From NCBI GenBank assembly GCA_020632795.1, contig JACKEV010000022.1, positions 1 through 64,000 of the forward strand: 64,000 nt of DNA. The letters run 5' to 3'. Numbering within the stretch: position 1 is the first letter of the stretch; each line of letters starts with the position of its first letter. The notes under the pieces are model-generated. The model made no database searches and was not told where the DNA came from. It worked only from the letters and a program-made list of their open reading frames with translations. The DNA is from Alphaproteobacteria bacterium. GTDB lineage: Bacteria; Myxococcota_A; UBA796; CAJQPC01. Made by a program: the position numbers and the translations under genes. Positions 43,027 to 51,939 of this stretch are shown piece after piece.

Positions 43027-44007
43027 ATGCCGGAGACCTTCGACTTCGACCGCATGAGCCTTCGCGCGTTCATGGCGCTGCAGCAGGACGTGGCGAAGGC
43101 GATCAAGCGGCGCTTCGAGCGGGAGATCGCGGTGGTGTTCACCGACGTGGTGGGCTCCACCGCCTACTTCGACCGCTTCGGGGACGCCGCCGGGCGCTCC
43201 CTGGTCGAGCGGCACCACACCCTGCTGCGCGCGGCGCTGGCCGCGAACAACGGCCGCATCATCGACACGGCCGGCGACGGCGCCTTCTGCGTGGCCGAGA
43301 GCGCCTTCGACGGCGCGAGCGCGCTGATCCGCTTCCAGGAGTCCATCGCCGACGACAACGCCCAGATGCCCGAGAGCCAGACCCTGCGGGTGCGGGCGGG
43401 GCTGCACTGGGGGACGGCCCTGGTCGACGGCGACACCGTCACCGGCGACGCGATCAACTTCACCGCCCGGGTCGCCGGCAGCGCCGAGCCCACCGAGATC
43501 CGCATCTCCGAGGCGGCGTACTCCCGGCTGCCGCCCGAGCTGCGCTACCGCTGCCGCCCGCTGCCGCTGGTCTCGCTCAAGGGCTACGCCGAGCCCGCCC
43601 GCCTGCTCACCCTGGCCTGGCGCGACCCGTCCAGCTCCCCGGACACCCTGGTCATTGAGGAGACCGGCCAGCGCATGATCCTCCCGGACAAGGAGATCAT
43701 CAGCGCCGGCCGACTGGCCCAGCACGAGGGGCGCATCGCGAACGACCTCATCCTGAGCCACCCCGACCCCCAGCTCAACGGCTGCATCAGCCGCTGGCAC
43801 TTCCAGCTCGAGCGCACCTCCGACGGCCTGCTGCTGCGTCAGCTCTCCCGGGGCCTCACCGAGGTGGACGACGCGCCCGTCGCCCAGGGCGACGCGGTCT
43901 CGGTGCAGGCCGGCTCGACGATCCGGGTGGCGAAGGTGCTCACGATGCGCCTGGTGGCGCGCTCCCGGGCGACCCAGGCCGCGACGGTGTACCCGGGGAT
44001 GGGGTAG
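43027..44007 (+). CDS. Class III cyclase fused to an FHA domain
   Basis: A 326-residue cytoplasmic protein. The class III cyclase domain (about residues 30-210) has metal-binding Asp in VVFTDVVGST (D40) and TAGDGAFCV (D84), with NFTARVAGSAE as the Asn/Arg motif. The C-terminal domain (about 228-316) looks like a forkhead-associated module: GRLAQ near its start, then CISRWHFQLE, the SRxH phosphothreonine pocket. FHA would tie cyclic-nucleotide output to a Ser/Thr kinase; two kinases are in the window. It starts 27 nt after the restored end of the DUF5682-like gene and may belong to that operon. It overlaps the convergent permease gene by 68 bp. Confidence 0.85.
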   Translation: MPETFDFDRMSLRAFMALQQDVAKAIKRRFEREIAVVFTDVVGSTAYFDRFGDAAGRSLVERHHTLLRAALAANNGRIIDTAGDGAFCVAESAFDGASALIRFQESIADDNAQMPESQTLRVRAGLHWGTALVDGDTVTGDAINFTARVAGSAEPTEIRISEAAYSRLPPELRYRCRPLPLVSLKGYAEPARLLTLAWRDPSSSPDTLVIEETGQRMILPDKEIISAGRLAQHEGRIANDLILSHPDPQLNGCISRWHFQLERTSDGLLLRQLSRGLTEVDDAPVAQGDAVSVQAGSTIRVAKVLTMRLVARSRATQAATVYPGMG

Positions 44008-45890
44008 CCCGCCCCATCGCCGCCACCGCCGCGATCGCCACCCCCGTCGCCGCCACCGCCCACGCCAGCGATCCCTCCGCCCGATCCGGCGCGCCATCGC
44101 TCAGGAGCACGATGAGCAGGCCGTTGTTGAGCCCGTGGGCGATCATCGGCACCGCGATGGAGCGGCTTCGCGCCAGCGACAGGGAGAGCAGCACCCCCAG
44201 CGCCCCGGTCGTCAGGATGCGGGGCAGGGCCATGTGGATGAGCCCGAACATCGCCCCGACGGCGAGCGCCCGCGCCACCGGCCCCAGGCTGCCCCGCAGG
44301 AAGCCCTGGATCGCCCCTCGGAACGCCAGCTCCTCGCAGATCCCGGGCAGCACCGCGAAGCAGAGCACGAGCACCGCCAGGGGCGCGTCCGGGGTCAGGG
44401 CCTCGGCCATCCGGCTGTAGAAGGCCGACGGGGTCGGCAGCAGGGGCTGCTGGAGCCGATCGACCAGGCTCCCCACCCCCCAGAGGGAGAGGCCCAGGAG
44501 CACCCCGAGCGCGGCGTCCGCGGCGGAGGGCGCCCGCAGGCTGAGCAGCTCCCGCATCGGGCGACCCGACCACCACGCCGCCGCCACCGCCACCCCGGCC
44601 ATGACGCCGAGCTGGGTGAACACCATGCCCCCGATCGGGTCGATGCCCTGGGCCGCCGAGCCCAGGAACCACATGCCCGTCGCCAGCACCGCGAAGGTGA
44701 TCAGCGCCTCGGGCCACCACCGCCCCCGGGCGTGCCGCGCCCGCGCCGGCACCCCGCCCAGCAGCACCGCCTCCCGCCCCAGCAGCCGCGCCCCGCCCCA
44801 CAACAGCGCCGCCGCCTGGACGCCGGTCGCCGCGATGACCAGCGCCGCCATGCCCGCCGACAGCTCCCCGACCAGGGCGTCCCGCATCGCCACGCAGGGC
44901 CCCGCGATGGGCACCAGAGCCAGCGCCGGGCTCAGGGTCACGAAGGGCAGGATCGACACGCTGGCCGGGGCCTGCACCGCCAGCATCAGGGGCAGGGAGA
45001 CCGCCTGGCCGGTGCGGAAGTCGGGCACGAAGGCCGCAGAGAGGGCCAGGAGCGCGGCCAGCAGGGTCAACAGCGGCAGCGCGATGAGCGCCGCCAGCGC
45101 CAGCGCGCCCCCGCCGGGCAGCGCGAAGCCCTGGAAGGACTGCTCCCGCACGGCCAGAGTACCCGCGAACGCGAGCCCATAGAGCGCCAGCGTCCCCAGG
45201 ATCACGAACCAGAGGTGGAGGAACTTCGCCGCCAGCACCACCCCCCGGGGAGGCGCGGCGGTGAGCAGGGTCTCCAGCGTGCCCCGCTCCCGCTCCCCGC
45301 TGATGGCGTCGAAGGCCACATACAGCCCGTTGAGGAACACCAGGAAGATGAGCAGGGCGGGCAGAAGCCCCCCGGCGGCGAACGCGCCGGCCTGGGCCTC
45401 GCTGGCCTGGTCGACCGGCTCGACCCGGGTGAGGTCGTCCGGGGCGACCGGCGCCCCCAGGGCGTGCCAGCGCTCGGCCTGCTCGGCGGCCTGCCAGCGG
45501 CGCATCACCTGCATGACCTTGCGCTTCGCCCGCTGGCCCCGGCCGCGGGTGGTGTAGCGGACCCGGGCGGGCTGCTCGGGGTCCTCGGGGATGCGCACCA
45601 CGGCCAGCACCTCAGGGGGTGGGGTCGTCGGCGCGCAGGATGCCGTCGACCACCTCCAGACCGTCGTCCTCCTCCAGATGCGCGGCGAAGGCGGGCGGGG
45701 CGGCGACGGGCAGGGGGGACTGCCGCTGCTGCGCCCTGTTGTGGGCGATGGCCTGCTCGCCGAGCACCCCGGCCAGGGGCACCCCCACCAGGGGCATCAG
45801 GATCATCACCGCCAGGATCAGGGGCTCCCGGGCCAGCAACCGCAGCTCCAGGCCCAGCAGCGCCGCGAGCTGGCGCAGCGACGCCCTCAC
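43940..45890 (-). CDS. ABC-2 permease fused to a CPBP intramembrane protease (frameshifted)
   Basis: Restored length is 649 residues. The first 390 residues are a NatB-type ABC-2 permease (LELRLLAREPLILAVMILMP, then FDAISGERERGTLETLL). The last 220 are a CPBP/Abi intramembrane protease with EELAFRG, FGLIHM and HGLNN, the Glu/His/Asn catalytic set. A G5 run at 45615-45619 contains one base too many: with four, DDPTP continues as EVLAVVRIPEDP. As given the frame is split into 94 and about 556 codons. The GTG start at 45890 overlaps the ATPase stop (GTGA). Such fusions occur with NatA-type sodium or peptide exporters; the substrate is unknown. Confidence 0.82.
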
Positions 45891-46618
45891 GGGCGCTCGC
45901 CGACCAGGGCCAGGAAGATGTCCTCCAGGTAGTGGCGCCCGGTCTGCGCCCGAAGCTCCTCCAGGGTGCCGCAGGCCAGCATGCGGCCCTTGTGCATCAC
46001 GCCGACCCGGTCGCACACCCGCTCGGCCTGGCTCATGATGTGGGTGGAGAACAGCACGCAGCGCCCCTCGTCCCGGGCCCGGCGGATCTCGGCCAGGAAC
46101 GACTGGGCCACCAGCACGTCCAGCCCGGTGGTGGGCTCATCCAGGATGAGCACCGGGGGGTCGGCGACCATCGCGCGGGCGATCGAGACCTTCTGCTTCA
46201 TGCCGGTGGAGAGCCGGTCGCAGCGCAGGTCGGCGAAGGGGGTGATGTCGAAGCGGGCGATGAGGTCCTCGGCCCGGCCCCTGGGGTCCGCCACCCCCTG
46301 AAGGCGGGCGAAGGTGGCCAGCAGCTCCCGGGCGGTGAGGCGGCCGTACAGCCCCGTGGTGGTGGAGACGTAGCCGATGGAGGCCCGCACGGCGCGGGGC
46401 GCGGCGCGCAGGTCGTGCCCGGCGACCCGGGCGGCGCCGCTGTCGGGGGTCAGCAGGGTGGACAGCATGCGCAGGGTGGTGGTCTTGCCCGCGCCGTTGG
46501 GCCCGAGCAGGCCGAAGACCTCGCCGGGGCTGCAGGTGAACGACAGGGCGTCGACGGCCTGGACCGGCTCGGGGGTGTAGAAGCGCTTGGACAGGGCGTC
46601 GACGACGATGCCGCTCAT
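45887..46618 (-). CDS. ABC transporter ATPase, NatA-type
   Basis: A 243-residue ATP-binding subunit. Walker A is GPNGAGKTTTLRML, the signature is LSTGMKQKVSIARA and Walker B is VLILDEPTTGLD; an H-loop His lies in LFSTHIMSQAE. It resembles ATPases of the NatAB/CcmA group of ABC-2 exporters. ATG 46618 overlaps the stop of the upstream permease (ATGA), and its own stop overlaps the start of the downstream permease-protease, so the three genes form one translationally coupled exporter operon. Confidence 0.93.
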   Translation of the reverse strand: MSGIVVDALSKRFYTPEPVQAVDALSFTCSPGEVFGLLGPNGAGKTTTLRMLSTLLTPDSGAARVAGHDLRAAPRAVRASIGYVSTTTGLYGRLTARELLATFARLQGVADPRGRAEDLIARFDITPFADLRCDRLSTGMKQKVSIARAMVADPPVLILDEPTTGLDVLVAQSFLAEIRRARDEGRCVLFSTHIMSQAERVCDRVGVMHKGRMLACGTLEELRAQTGRHYLEDIFLALVGERP

Positions 46619-47844
46619 TCCGGGCCTCCCGGGGAGAGCCAGCGGGTCCACCGGGGGGCCCAGTCCCCCAGCAGGTAGCGCTCGCTGGCCAGCACCCGGG
46701 CGCAGGCCCCCAGGCAGAGGGCGGCCAGCGCGAGGTTGACGCCGACGGCGAGCAGGGTCTGGGCGGCGGTCGCGCCCCCGTCCAGCGCCTCGGTGGACAC
46801 CAGGATCGCCCCCAGCAGAGGCACCGCCGCCAGCCAGACGGTCAGCGTGGGCTCCAGCAGCGGCGCCATCATCACCACCATCACGCCCACCATCGTCAGC
46901 GAGGAGAAGTTCAAGGCTTCCTTGTAGGTGCGTCCGGGCAGCGCGGTGAGGGTCAAGAGCCCCACGACCGCCGGCAGCAGCGAGAGCAGCGCGGCGGTGG
47001 ACAGCACCACGCCCTCGGCGGCGAAGGAGAAGTCCAGCCGCTGGAGCGCCTCGACCAGCCGCCCGTCCAGGGACTCGGCGAGGGTGACCATCAGGTGCCC
47101 CACGGTGATGGCGGCGGCCAGCACGCCGCCGAGCACGGAGAAGGTCGCCACGGCCATCACCGCGATGAGCTTTCCGGCGATGAGGACCCCGCGGGGGGCG
47201 GCGCTGACCAGGCTGGTCTCCAGGCTGCCCCGCTCCCGCTCGCCGATGACCAGCTCCACCACGGGATAGTAGGCGCCCAGCACCATCAGGTAGACCACCA
47301 GCATCGGCAGCACTATCGAGGCCACCTGCACGGTGACCTCCTCGGTGGAGTCGACGTTCACGGTGCGGACGGCGCGTGGGTCCAGGGCCTCGGGGCCCAG
47401 GCCCAGGGCGGCGGCCAGGGTGGCCCGGCGCAGGTCAGCGATGGGCGCGACGCGCTCCTGGACCAGCTCCAGCGCGGCCCGGGAGCGCGGCCGGGTGGAG
47501 AGGTGGTGCAGGGAGAGGGTGAGGGCGGGGCCGTCGGCCTCGGCGATGACGACGACGTCCGCGTCGCCGTCGGCCAGGGCCTCCACGACCCCGTCGGGGT
47601 CCACGGTGACCGCCTCGACGGGCGGCTCGGTCAGCGCCTCCAGCCCGGGGTAGGGGGCGATCACCGCCACCCGGGGCGGGCGCAGCTCCCGCAGGCCCTC
47701 CTCCAGGCTCAAGAGCGTGAACACCGCCCACATCGCCGCCGGGCAGAACACCAGCGGGAAGCCGACCGAGAACACCAGCACCGTGGAGTCACGGAGCTGG
47801 GTCAGCAGCTCCTTCCGCACCACCGCCGCGAGCACTGCCAGCAT
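46615..47844 (-). CDS. ABC-2 permease subunit, NatB-like
   Basis: A 409-residue permease. One N-terminal helix (KELLTQLRDSTVLVFSVGFP) is followed by a large extracytoplasmic domain (about residues 55-185) and five or six C-terminal helices, with the typical VIGERERGSLETSLVSA segment at the cytoplasmic coupling region. This architecture is that of NatB-type sodium/lipid/peptide exporters. It is the first gene of the three-gene operon; together with the permease-CPBP fusion it probably makes a heterodimeric channel. The start is 39 nt from the end of the reductase gene on the same strand. Confidence 0.9.
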   Translation of the reverse strand: MLAVLAAVVRKELLTQLRDSTVLVFSVGFPLVFCPAAMWAVFTLLSLEEGLRELRPPRVAVIAPYPGLEALTEPPVEAVTVDPDGVVEALADGDADVVVIAEADGPALTLSLHHLSTRPRSRAALELVQERVAPIADLRRATLAAALGLGPEALDPRAVRTVNVDSTEEVTVQVASIVLPMLVVYLMVLGAYYPVVELVIGERERGSLETSLVSAAPRGVLIAGKLIAVMAVATFSVLGGVLAAAITVGHLMVTLAESLDGRLVEALQRLDFSFAAEGVVLSTAALLSLLPAVVGLLTLTALPGRTYKEALNFSSLTMVGVMVVMMAPLLEPTLTVWLAAVPLLGAILVSTEALDGGATAAQTLLAVGVNLALAALCLGACARVLASERYLLGDWAPRWTRWLSPGGPE

Positions 47845-47883
47845 GGACCGCCTTCTTGGGGTTCATCATAGGGCATGGGCGGG

Positions 47884-48870
47884 TCATCCCCTGCGCGCCG
47901 TCCACAGCGGGTCCGCCCCCGCCCGCCCGAAGCGCCCCCGATCGTGTGGGGCGTTGAGGTCCAGCGCCGGCCCCAGGGGCACGATCCCGGTGGGGTTGAT
48001 GGTCCGGTGGCTGGCGTAGTAGTGGCGCTTGATGTGGTCGAGGTGCACGGTCTCGGCCACCCCCGGCGCTTGGTAGAGCGCGCGTGTATAGCTCCACAGG
48101 TTGGGGAAGTCGACCAGCCGCCGCAGGTTGCACTTGAAGTGGCCGTGGTAGACAGGGTCGAAGCGCACCAGGGTGGTGAACAGGCGCCAGTCCGCCTCGG
48201 TCAGCCGGTCGCCCACCAGCCAGGGCTGCGCGGACAGGCGCTCCTCCAGCCAGTCCAGGGTCTCGAAGAGCGCGGTGACCGCCTCCTCGTAGGCGCTCTG
48301 GGTGGTGGCGAAGCCCGCCTTGTACACGCCGTTGTTGACGGTGTGGTAGACGCGCTGGTTGACCGCCTCGATCTCCTCGCGCAGGTCCTCGGGCCAGAGG
48401 TCGAGGGAGGCGTCGCCCCAGGCGTCGAAGGCGCGGTTGAAGATGCGGATGATCTCGGAGGACTCGTTGTTGACGATGCGCCCGGTCTCGCGGTCCCAGA
48501 GCACGGGCACGGTCACCCGGCCGGTGTAGTCCGGCTTCGCCCGGGTGTAGAGCTGGTGCAGGAAGCCGTGGCCGTAGAGGTGGTCGGGCAGGGCCTCGGA
48601 GAAGGTCCAGCCGTCCTCCAACATCAGCGGCTCGACCACGCTGACGGAGATGACCTCGGTGAGGCCCTTCAAGGCGCGGAAGAGGAGGGTGCGGTGCGCC
48701 CAGGGGCAGGCCCAGGAGACGTAGAGGTGGTAGCGCCCCGGGGCGGCGGGCAGGACCTCACCCTCGCCGATGCGCCCGCGGAACGAGGCGTCCTGGCGGA
48801 CGAAGCGCCCGCCGGAGGTCTTCGTGTCGTACCAGCGGTCCTTCCATTCGCCGTTCACGAGCAGGCCCAT
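47884..48870 (-). CDS. Glutathionyl-hydroquinone reductase (YqjG/ECM4 family)
   Basis: A 328-residue glutathione-S-transferase-like enzyme. The catalytic Cys lies in SWACPWAHR (Cys55), the hallmark of the Xi class, which reduces glutathionyl-hydroquinones. The thioredoxin-like N-terminal domain ends near VNNESSEIIR; the helical C-terminal domain carries GDRLTEADWRLF and the SYTRALYQ segment. Length and motifs match the family well. The gene diverges from a Ser/Thr kinase gene, and a 20-bp palindrome lies in the gap, so quinone- or thiol-responsive control is possible. A role in quinone detoxification or redox repair in the cytoplasm is expected. Confidence 0.92.
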   Translation of the reverse strand: MGLLVNGEWKDRWYDTKTSGGRFVRQDASFRGRIGEGEVLPAAPGRYHLYVSWACPWAHRTLLFRALKGLTEVISVSVVEPLMLEDGWTFSEALPDHLYGHGFLHQLYTRAKPDYTGRVTVPVLWDRETGRIVNNESSEIIRIFNRAFDAWGDASLDLWPEDLREEIEAVNQRVYHTVNNGVYKAGFATTQSAYEEAVTALFETLDWLEERLSAQPWLVGDRLTEADWRLFTTLVRFDPVYHGHFKCNLRRLVDFPNLWSYTRALYQAPGVAETVHLDHIKRHYYASHRTINPTGIVPLGPALDLNAPHDRGRFGRAGADPLWTARRG

Positions 48871-48920
48871 GGGTGCCTCCAGAGGATTGTCCTCACCTTG
48901 GAATAATCGATGTCATTGAA

Positions 48921-48995
48921 GATTGAGCGGGATGTTTTGTTCCATTATCGGAACAATTGAGGCTTGAGGTCCGCTGGCACGCCCCTTGCTCAATC
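48921..48995. promoter_or_regulatory. Nested palindromes in the AT-rich divergent promoter region
   Basis: TTGTTCC (48937-48943) and GGAACAA (48950-48956) form a perfect palindrome with a 6-nt centre, a likely dimeric repressor or LysR-type site. It is flanked by a wider 8-bp inverted repeat, GATTGAGC at 48921-48928 and GCTCAATC at 48988-48995. The region is clearly AT-richer than its neighbours and sits between the reductase (start 48870) and the kinase (start 49025). Confidence 0.45.
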
Positions 48996-49024
48996 TCCGG
49001 GAGAACCCGCTCCTGGAGCCCGTC

Positions 49025-50355
49025 GTGACCCTGACCCTGAGCCTGGACCGCTGCTACGAGATCCTCGAACCCCTGGGTCGCGGGGGCTTCGGCACCGTCT
49101 ATCGGGCCCGGTACCTGGGCGAGGGGGACTTCGCCAAGGAGGTCGCCCTCAAGGTGCTGCGCTCGGATGTGGACGCCCCCGAGGAGGTCGCCTCGCGGCT
49201 GCGGGATGAGGCCCGCATGCTGGCGATGCTGCGTCACCGGGCCATCGTGCAGGTCGACCAGCTCACCCGGCTCCAGGACCGCTGGGCGGTGGTCATGGAG
49301 TACGTCGAGGGGGTCGACCTGGGCCGGCTGCTCAGCCGGGGGCCCCTCCCGCAGGGCTGCGCGCTGGAGGTCGCCGCCGAGGTCGCCGGGGCCCTGCACG
49401 CGGCCTGGACCGGCCGCAACCCCGAGGGCGGCGCGCTGGAGCTGCTCCACCGGGACATCAAGCCCTCCAACCTGCGCCTGACCGCCCGCGGCGAGGTCAA
49501 GGTGCTGGACCTCGGCATCGCCCGCGCCCGCTTCGACAGCCGGGAGGCCCACACTCGCTCCCTGGCCCTCGGCACGCCCAGCTACATGGCCCCGGAGCGC
49601 TTCGAGCTGACCGACGGCCCCGAGGGGGACGTCTACGCCCTGGGCGTGGTGCTCTACGAGATGCTGACCGGCCGGCGCCTGGGGCGGACCTGGGTGAGCC
49701 GACGGCGGCACCAGGGCGTGATCGACGAGGCGATGGAGGCCCTCGACGACGCCGTGCTGCCCCAGGTCCGGGCCCTGGTGGAGGGCATGCTGGCCTGGCG
49801 CCCCAGCGACCGCCCCACCGCCCGGGACGTGGAGTGGATCACCCTGACCCTGGCGCGGCGCTGCGACGACCCGCCGCTGCGGTTCTGGGCGGAGCGGGCC
49901 GTGCTCCACGAGGCCCGACAGGAACGAGAGAGCAGCGCCAACGCCGCGGATCGGGAGGGGCTGGTCGGCTCCATCCTGGTGGCCCAGTCCACCCCCACCC
50001 GCGCCGAGCCCCGGCCGCCCACCCGCCGCGCGCCCCCACGCCGGTGGTGGTGGAGCCCGAGGACGCGCCATTCGCGGAGCCTGTCGGCGAGCTGCCCCTC
50101 GACGCCCTGGAGGAGGAGGCTCCCCCGCGCCGACGCCGCGCGCTGTGGTGGTTGGCGGCCGCCGCGCTGCTCGCAGGCTTCGCCCTGGGTCACCCCGCCA
50201 CCCGGACCCGGGTCACCGCGGCGCTGTCCCCGGTCATGACCGAGGTCCGGGCGGTCATGGCCGCCGACGGCCTCCCTGGCGGGTCCCGAGGCTGGCACGG
50301 CGGTTGCATTCCCTCCAGCAGCGGCGCCCCCCCGGCGCCAGAGGAGGTCCCATGA
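49025..50355 (+). CDS. Ser/Thr protein kinase with C-terminal membrane helix (frameshifted)
   Basis: Restored length is 443 residues. The kinase domain has the Gly loop GRGGFGTVYRA, VALK, HRDIKPSNLRL, DLGIA in place of DFG, and APERF. After the domain comes a Pro-rich linker, a membrane helix (WWLAAAALLAGFALG) and a short tail. The frame breaks in a C5 run (50033-50037); adding one C joins the linker to VVVEPEDAPFAEP and the helix. The GTG at 49025 has GGAG 7 nt upstream and is preferred over an upstream TTG. Its restored stop overlaps the next start as ATGA, so it is coupled to the MYXO-CTERM gene. Confidence 0.85.
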
Positions 50356-51896
50356 ACCGCACGATGTTCCTCATGATCCTCGCCGGCTGCAGCCTGCCCG
50401 TCCCCGAGGGCGAGTGCCCCGAGCTCGACGACCCCCCGTCGACACCTGCGACGACACCGCCGACCTCGACGGCGACGGCCTGCGCAACTGCGAGGACGAC
50501 GACGACGACGGCGACGGCCTGCGCGACGCGTGGGACGCCGACGCCACCAACCCCGAGGGCCCCCGGGGCCCCACCCAGGGCTTCGGCACCGAAGGCGACC
50601 TGGTCGTCGACGACGTCGTCGTCCTCGCCACCCCGACCCGCCTGGTCTCCGCCTCGGCCGACGCCCTCGAGGTCGAGGACGCCTCGGGCTTCGCGGTGGG
50701 CGACGAGCTGCTCGTGCTCTCCCAGCAGGGCGTCGACCACGGCGCGCACCTGCTCGTCTTTGTCGCGGACATCGACGGCGCGCAGGTCTCCATCGAGCCC
50801 GCCCTCACGGTGGACTTCGACGCCGCCAGCGCGGTGCTGGTCCAGCGCGTGCCCCACTTCGACGACGTCACCGTGACCGCCAGCGGCGTGCTGACCGCCG
50901 AGCCCTTCGGCGAGGGCGTCGGCGGCGTGGTCGCCCTGCGGGCCAAGGGCCGCGTGGACATCGACGGCGCGGTGGACGTCTCCGGACTCGGCTTCCGGGG
51001 CGGGCGCGGCGTCGAGGGCAACCAGTCCGAGGGTGAGCAGGGCGAGGGGGCCCTCGGGCCGGGCCTCTCCGGCGACAACACCGCCAACGCGGGCGGCGGC
51101 GGCGCGGCCCTCTCCGACCGCGACCAGTGCGCGTCCGGCGCGGGCGGGGCCTACGGCGAGCCCGGCGCGCACGGCCTCGACTGGGAGGGCGGCGTGGTGT
51201 CCCAGGGCGGCGACGTGTACGGCGACGTCGAGCTGAACACCTGGAACCCGGGCTCGGGCGGCGGCGCGGGCGCCCCGGACGACGACCCCTACGAGCGCGA
51301 CGGCGACAGCTTCCTGAACGTCTCCGGCGACGGCGGCGACGGCGGCGGCGTCGTGGCTCTGTGGGCCGGCGAGACGCTGCGGGTCGACGGCGTCATCCTG
51401 GCCGACGGCACCGACGGCGCCGACGGCGTGAGCGCGGGGGGCGAGGTCGGCGCGGGCGGCGGCGGCGCGGGCGGCCAGATCCTCCTCTCGGCCATGACCC
51501 TGGAGCTGTACGGCGACGTCAGCGCCGAGGGCGGCCTGGGCGGGACCGGCGTGCGCCAGAACGCCCTGGGCGACCAGTTCGTCGAGGGCTGGGGCGGCGA
51601 CGGCGGCGCGGGCCGGGTGCGCCTGGACTGCGAGACCCTGATCGGCCAGCCCGTCACGGCCCCCGGCCACGAGGAGGACTGCCTGGGCACCCCGGACGGC
51701 CCTCCCGGCGGCGACCCCCCGACCGGCGGCGAGCCGACCCCCACCGACGACCCCGATCCGACCCCCCAGGACTGCGATGCCCCCTACATCGCCGGCTACG
51801 GCGCGGCGGGCTGCGCCACCAGCGGCGCGCAGCCCCGGCGCCCTGCTCGCCCTGATGTTCGGCTGGCTCGTCGGCCTGCGGCGTCGGTCCCACTGA
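50352..51896 (+). CDS. Gly-rich surface lipoprotein with MYXO-CTERM-like tail (two frameshifts)
   Basis: Restored length is 514 residues. It has lipobox LAGC (residues 10-13), then a calcium-loop motif (DLDGDGLRNCEDDDDDGDG) and a beta-helix-like Gly-rich body (VALRAKGRVDIDGAVDVSG, GGGGAGGQI). The end is GYGAAGCATSG, a hydrophobic helix and GLRRRSH, a MYXO-CTERM-like tail. Two indels break the frame: a C6 run at 50432-50437 lacks one C, and a C4 run at 51833-51836 has one too many. Correcting both gives one frame from 50352 to 51896. The body resembles adhesin/gliding-associated proteins; function is inferred only as surface display. Confidence 0.7.
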
Positions 51897-51939
51897 GCCC
51901 GCTTCCCCCCTTTCAACCGCTCGATCTTCGGAGTCCACC

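Noticed and set aside
39186..43160. 1324-codon open frame antisense to the MoxR and DUF5682-like genes
   Set aside because: Low-complexity Gly/Val/Gln/Arg composition and no motif; the plus strand carries the conserved domains.
45600..45630. Programmed frameshift in the permease gene
   Set aside because: The run is only G5 with no slippery heptamer or obvious downstream structure, and similar breaks occur in unrelated genes nearby; a base error is simpler.
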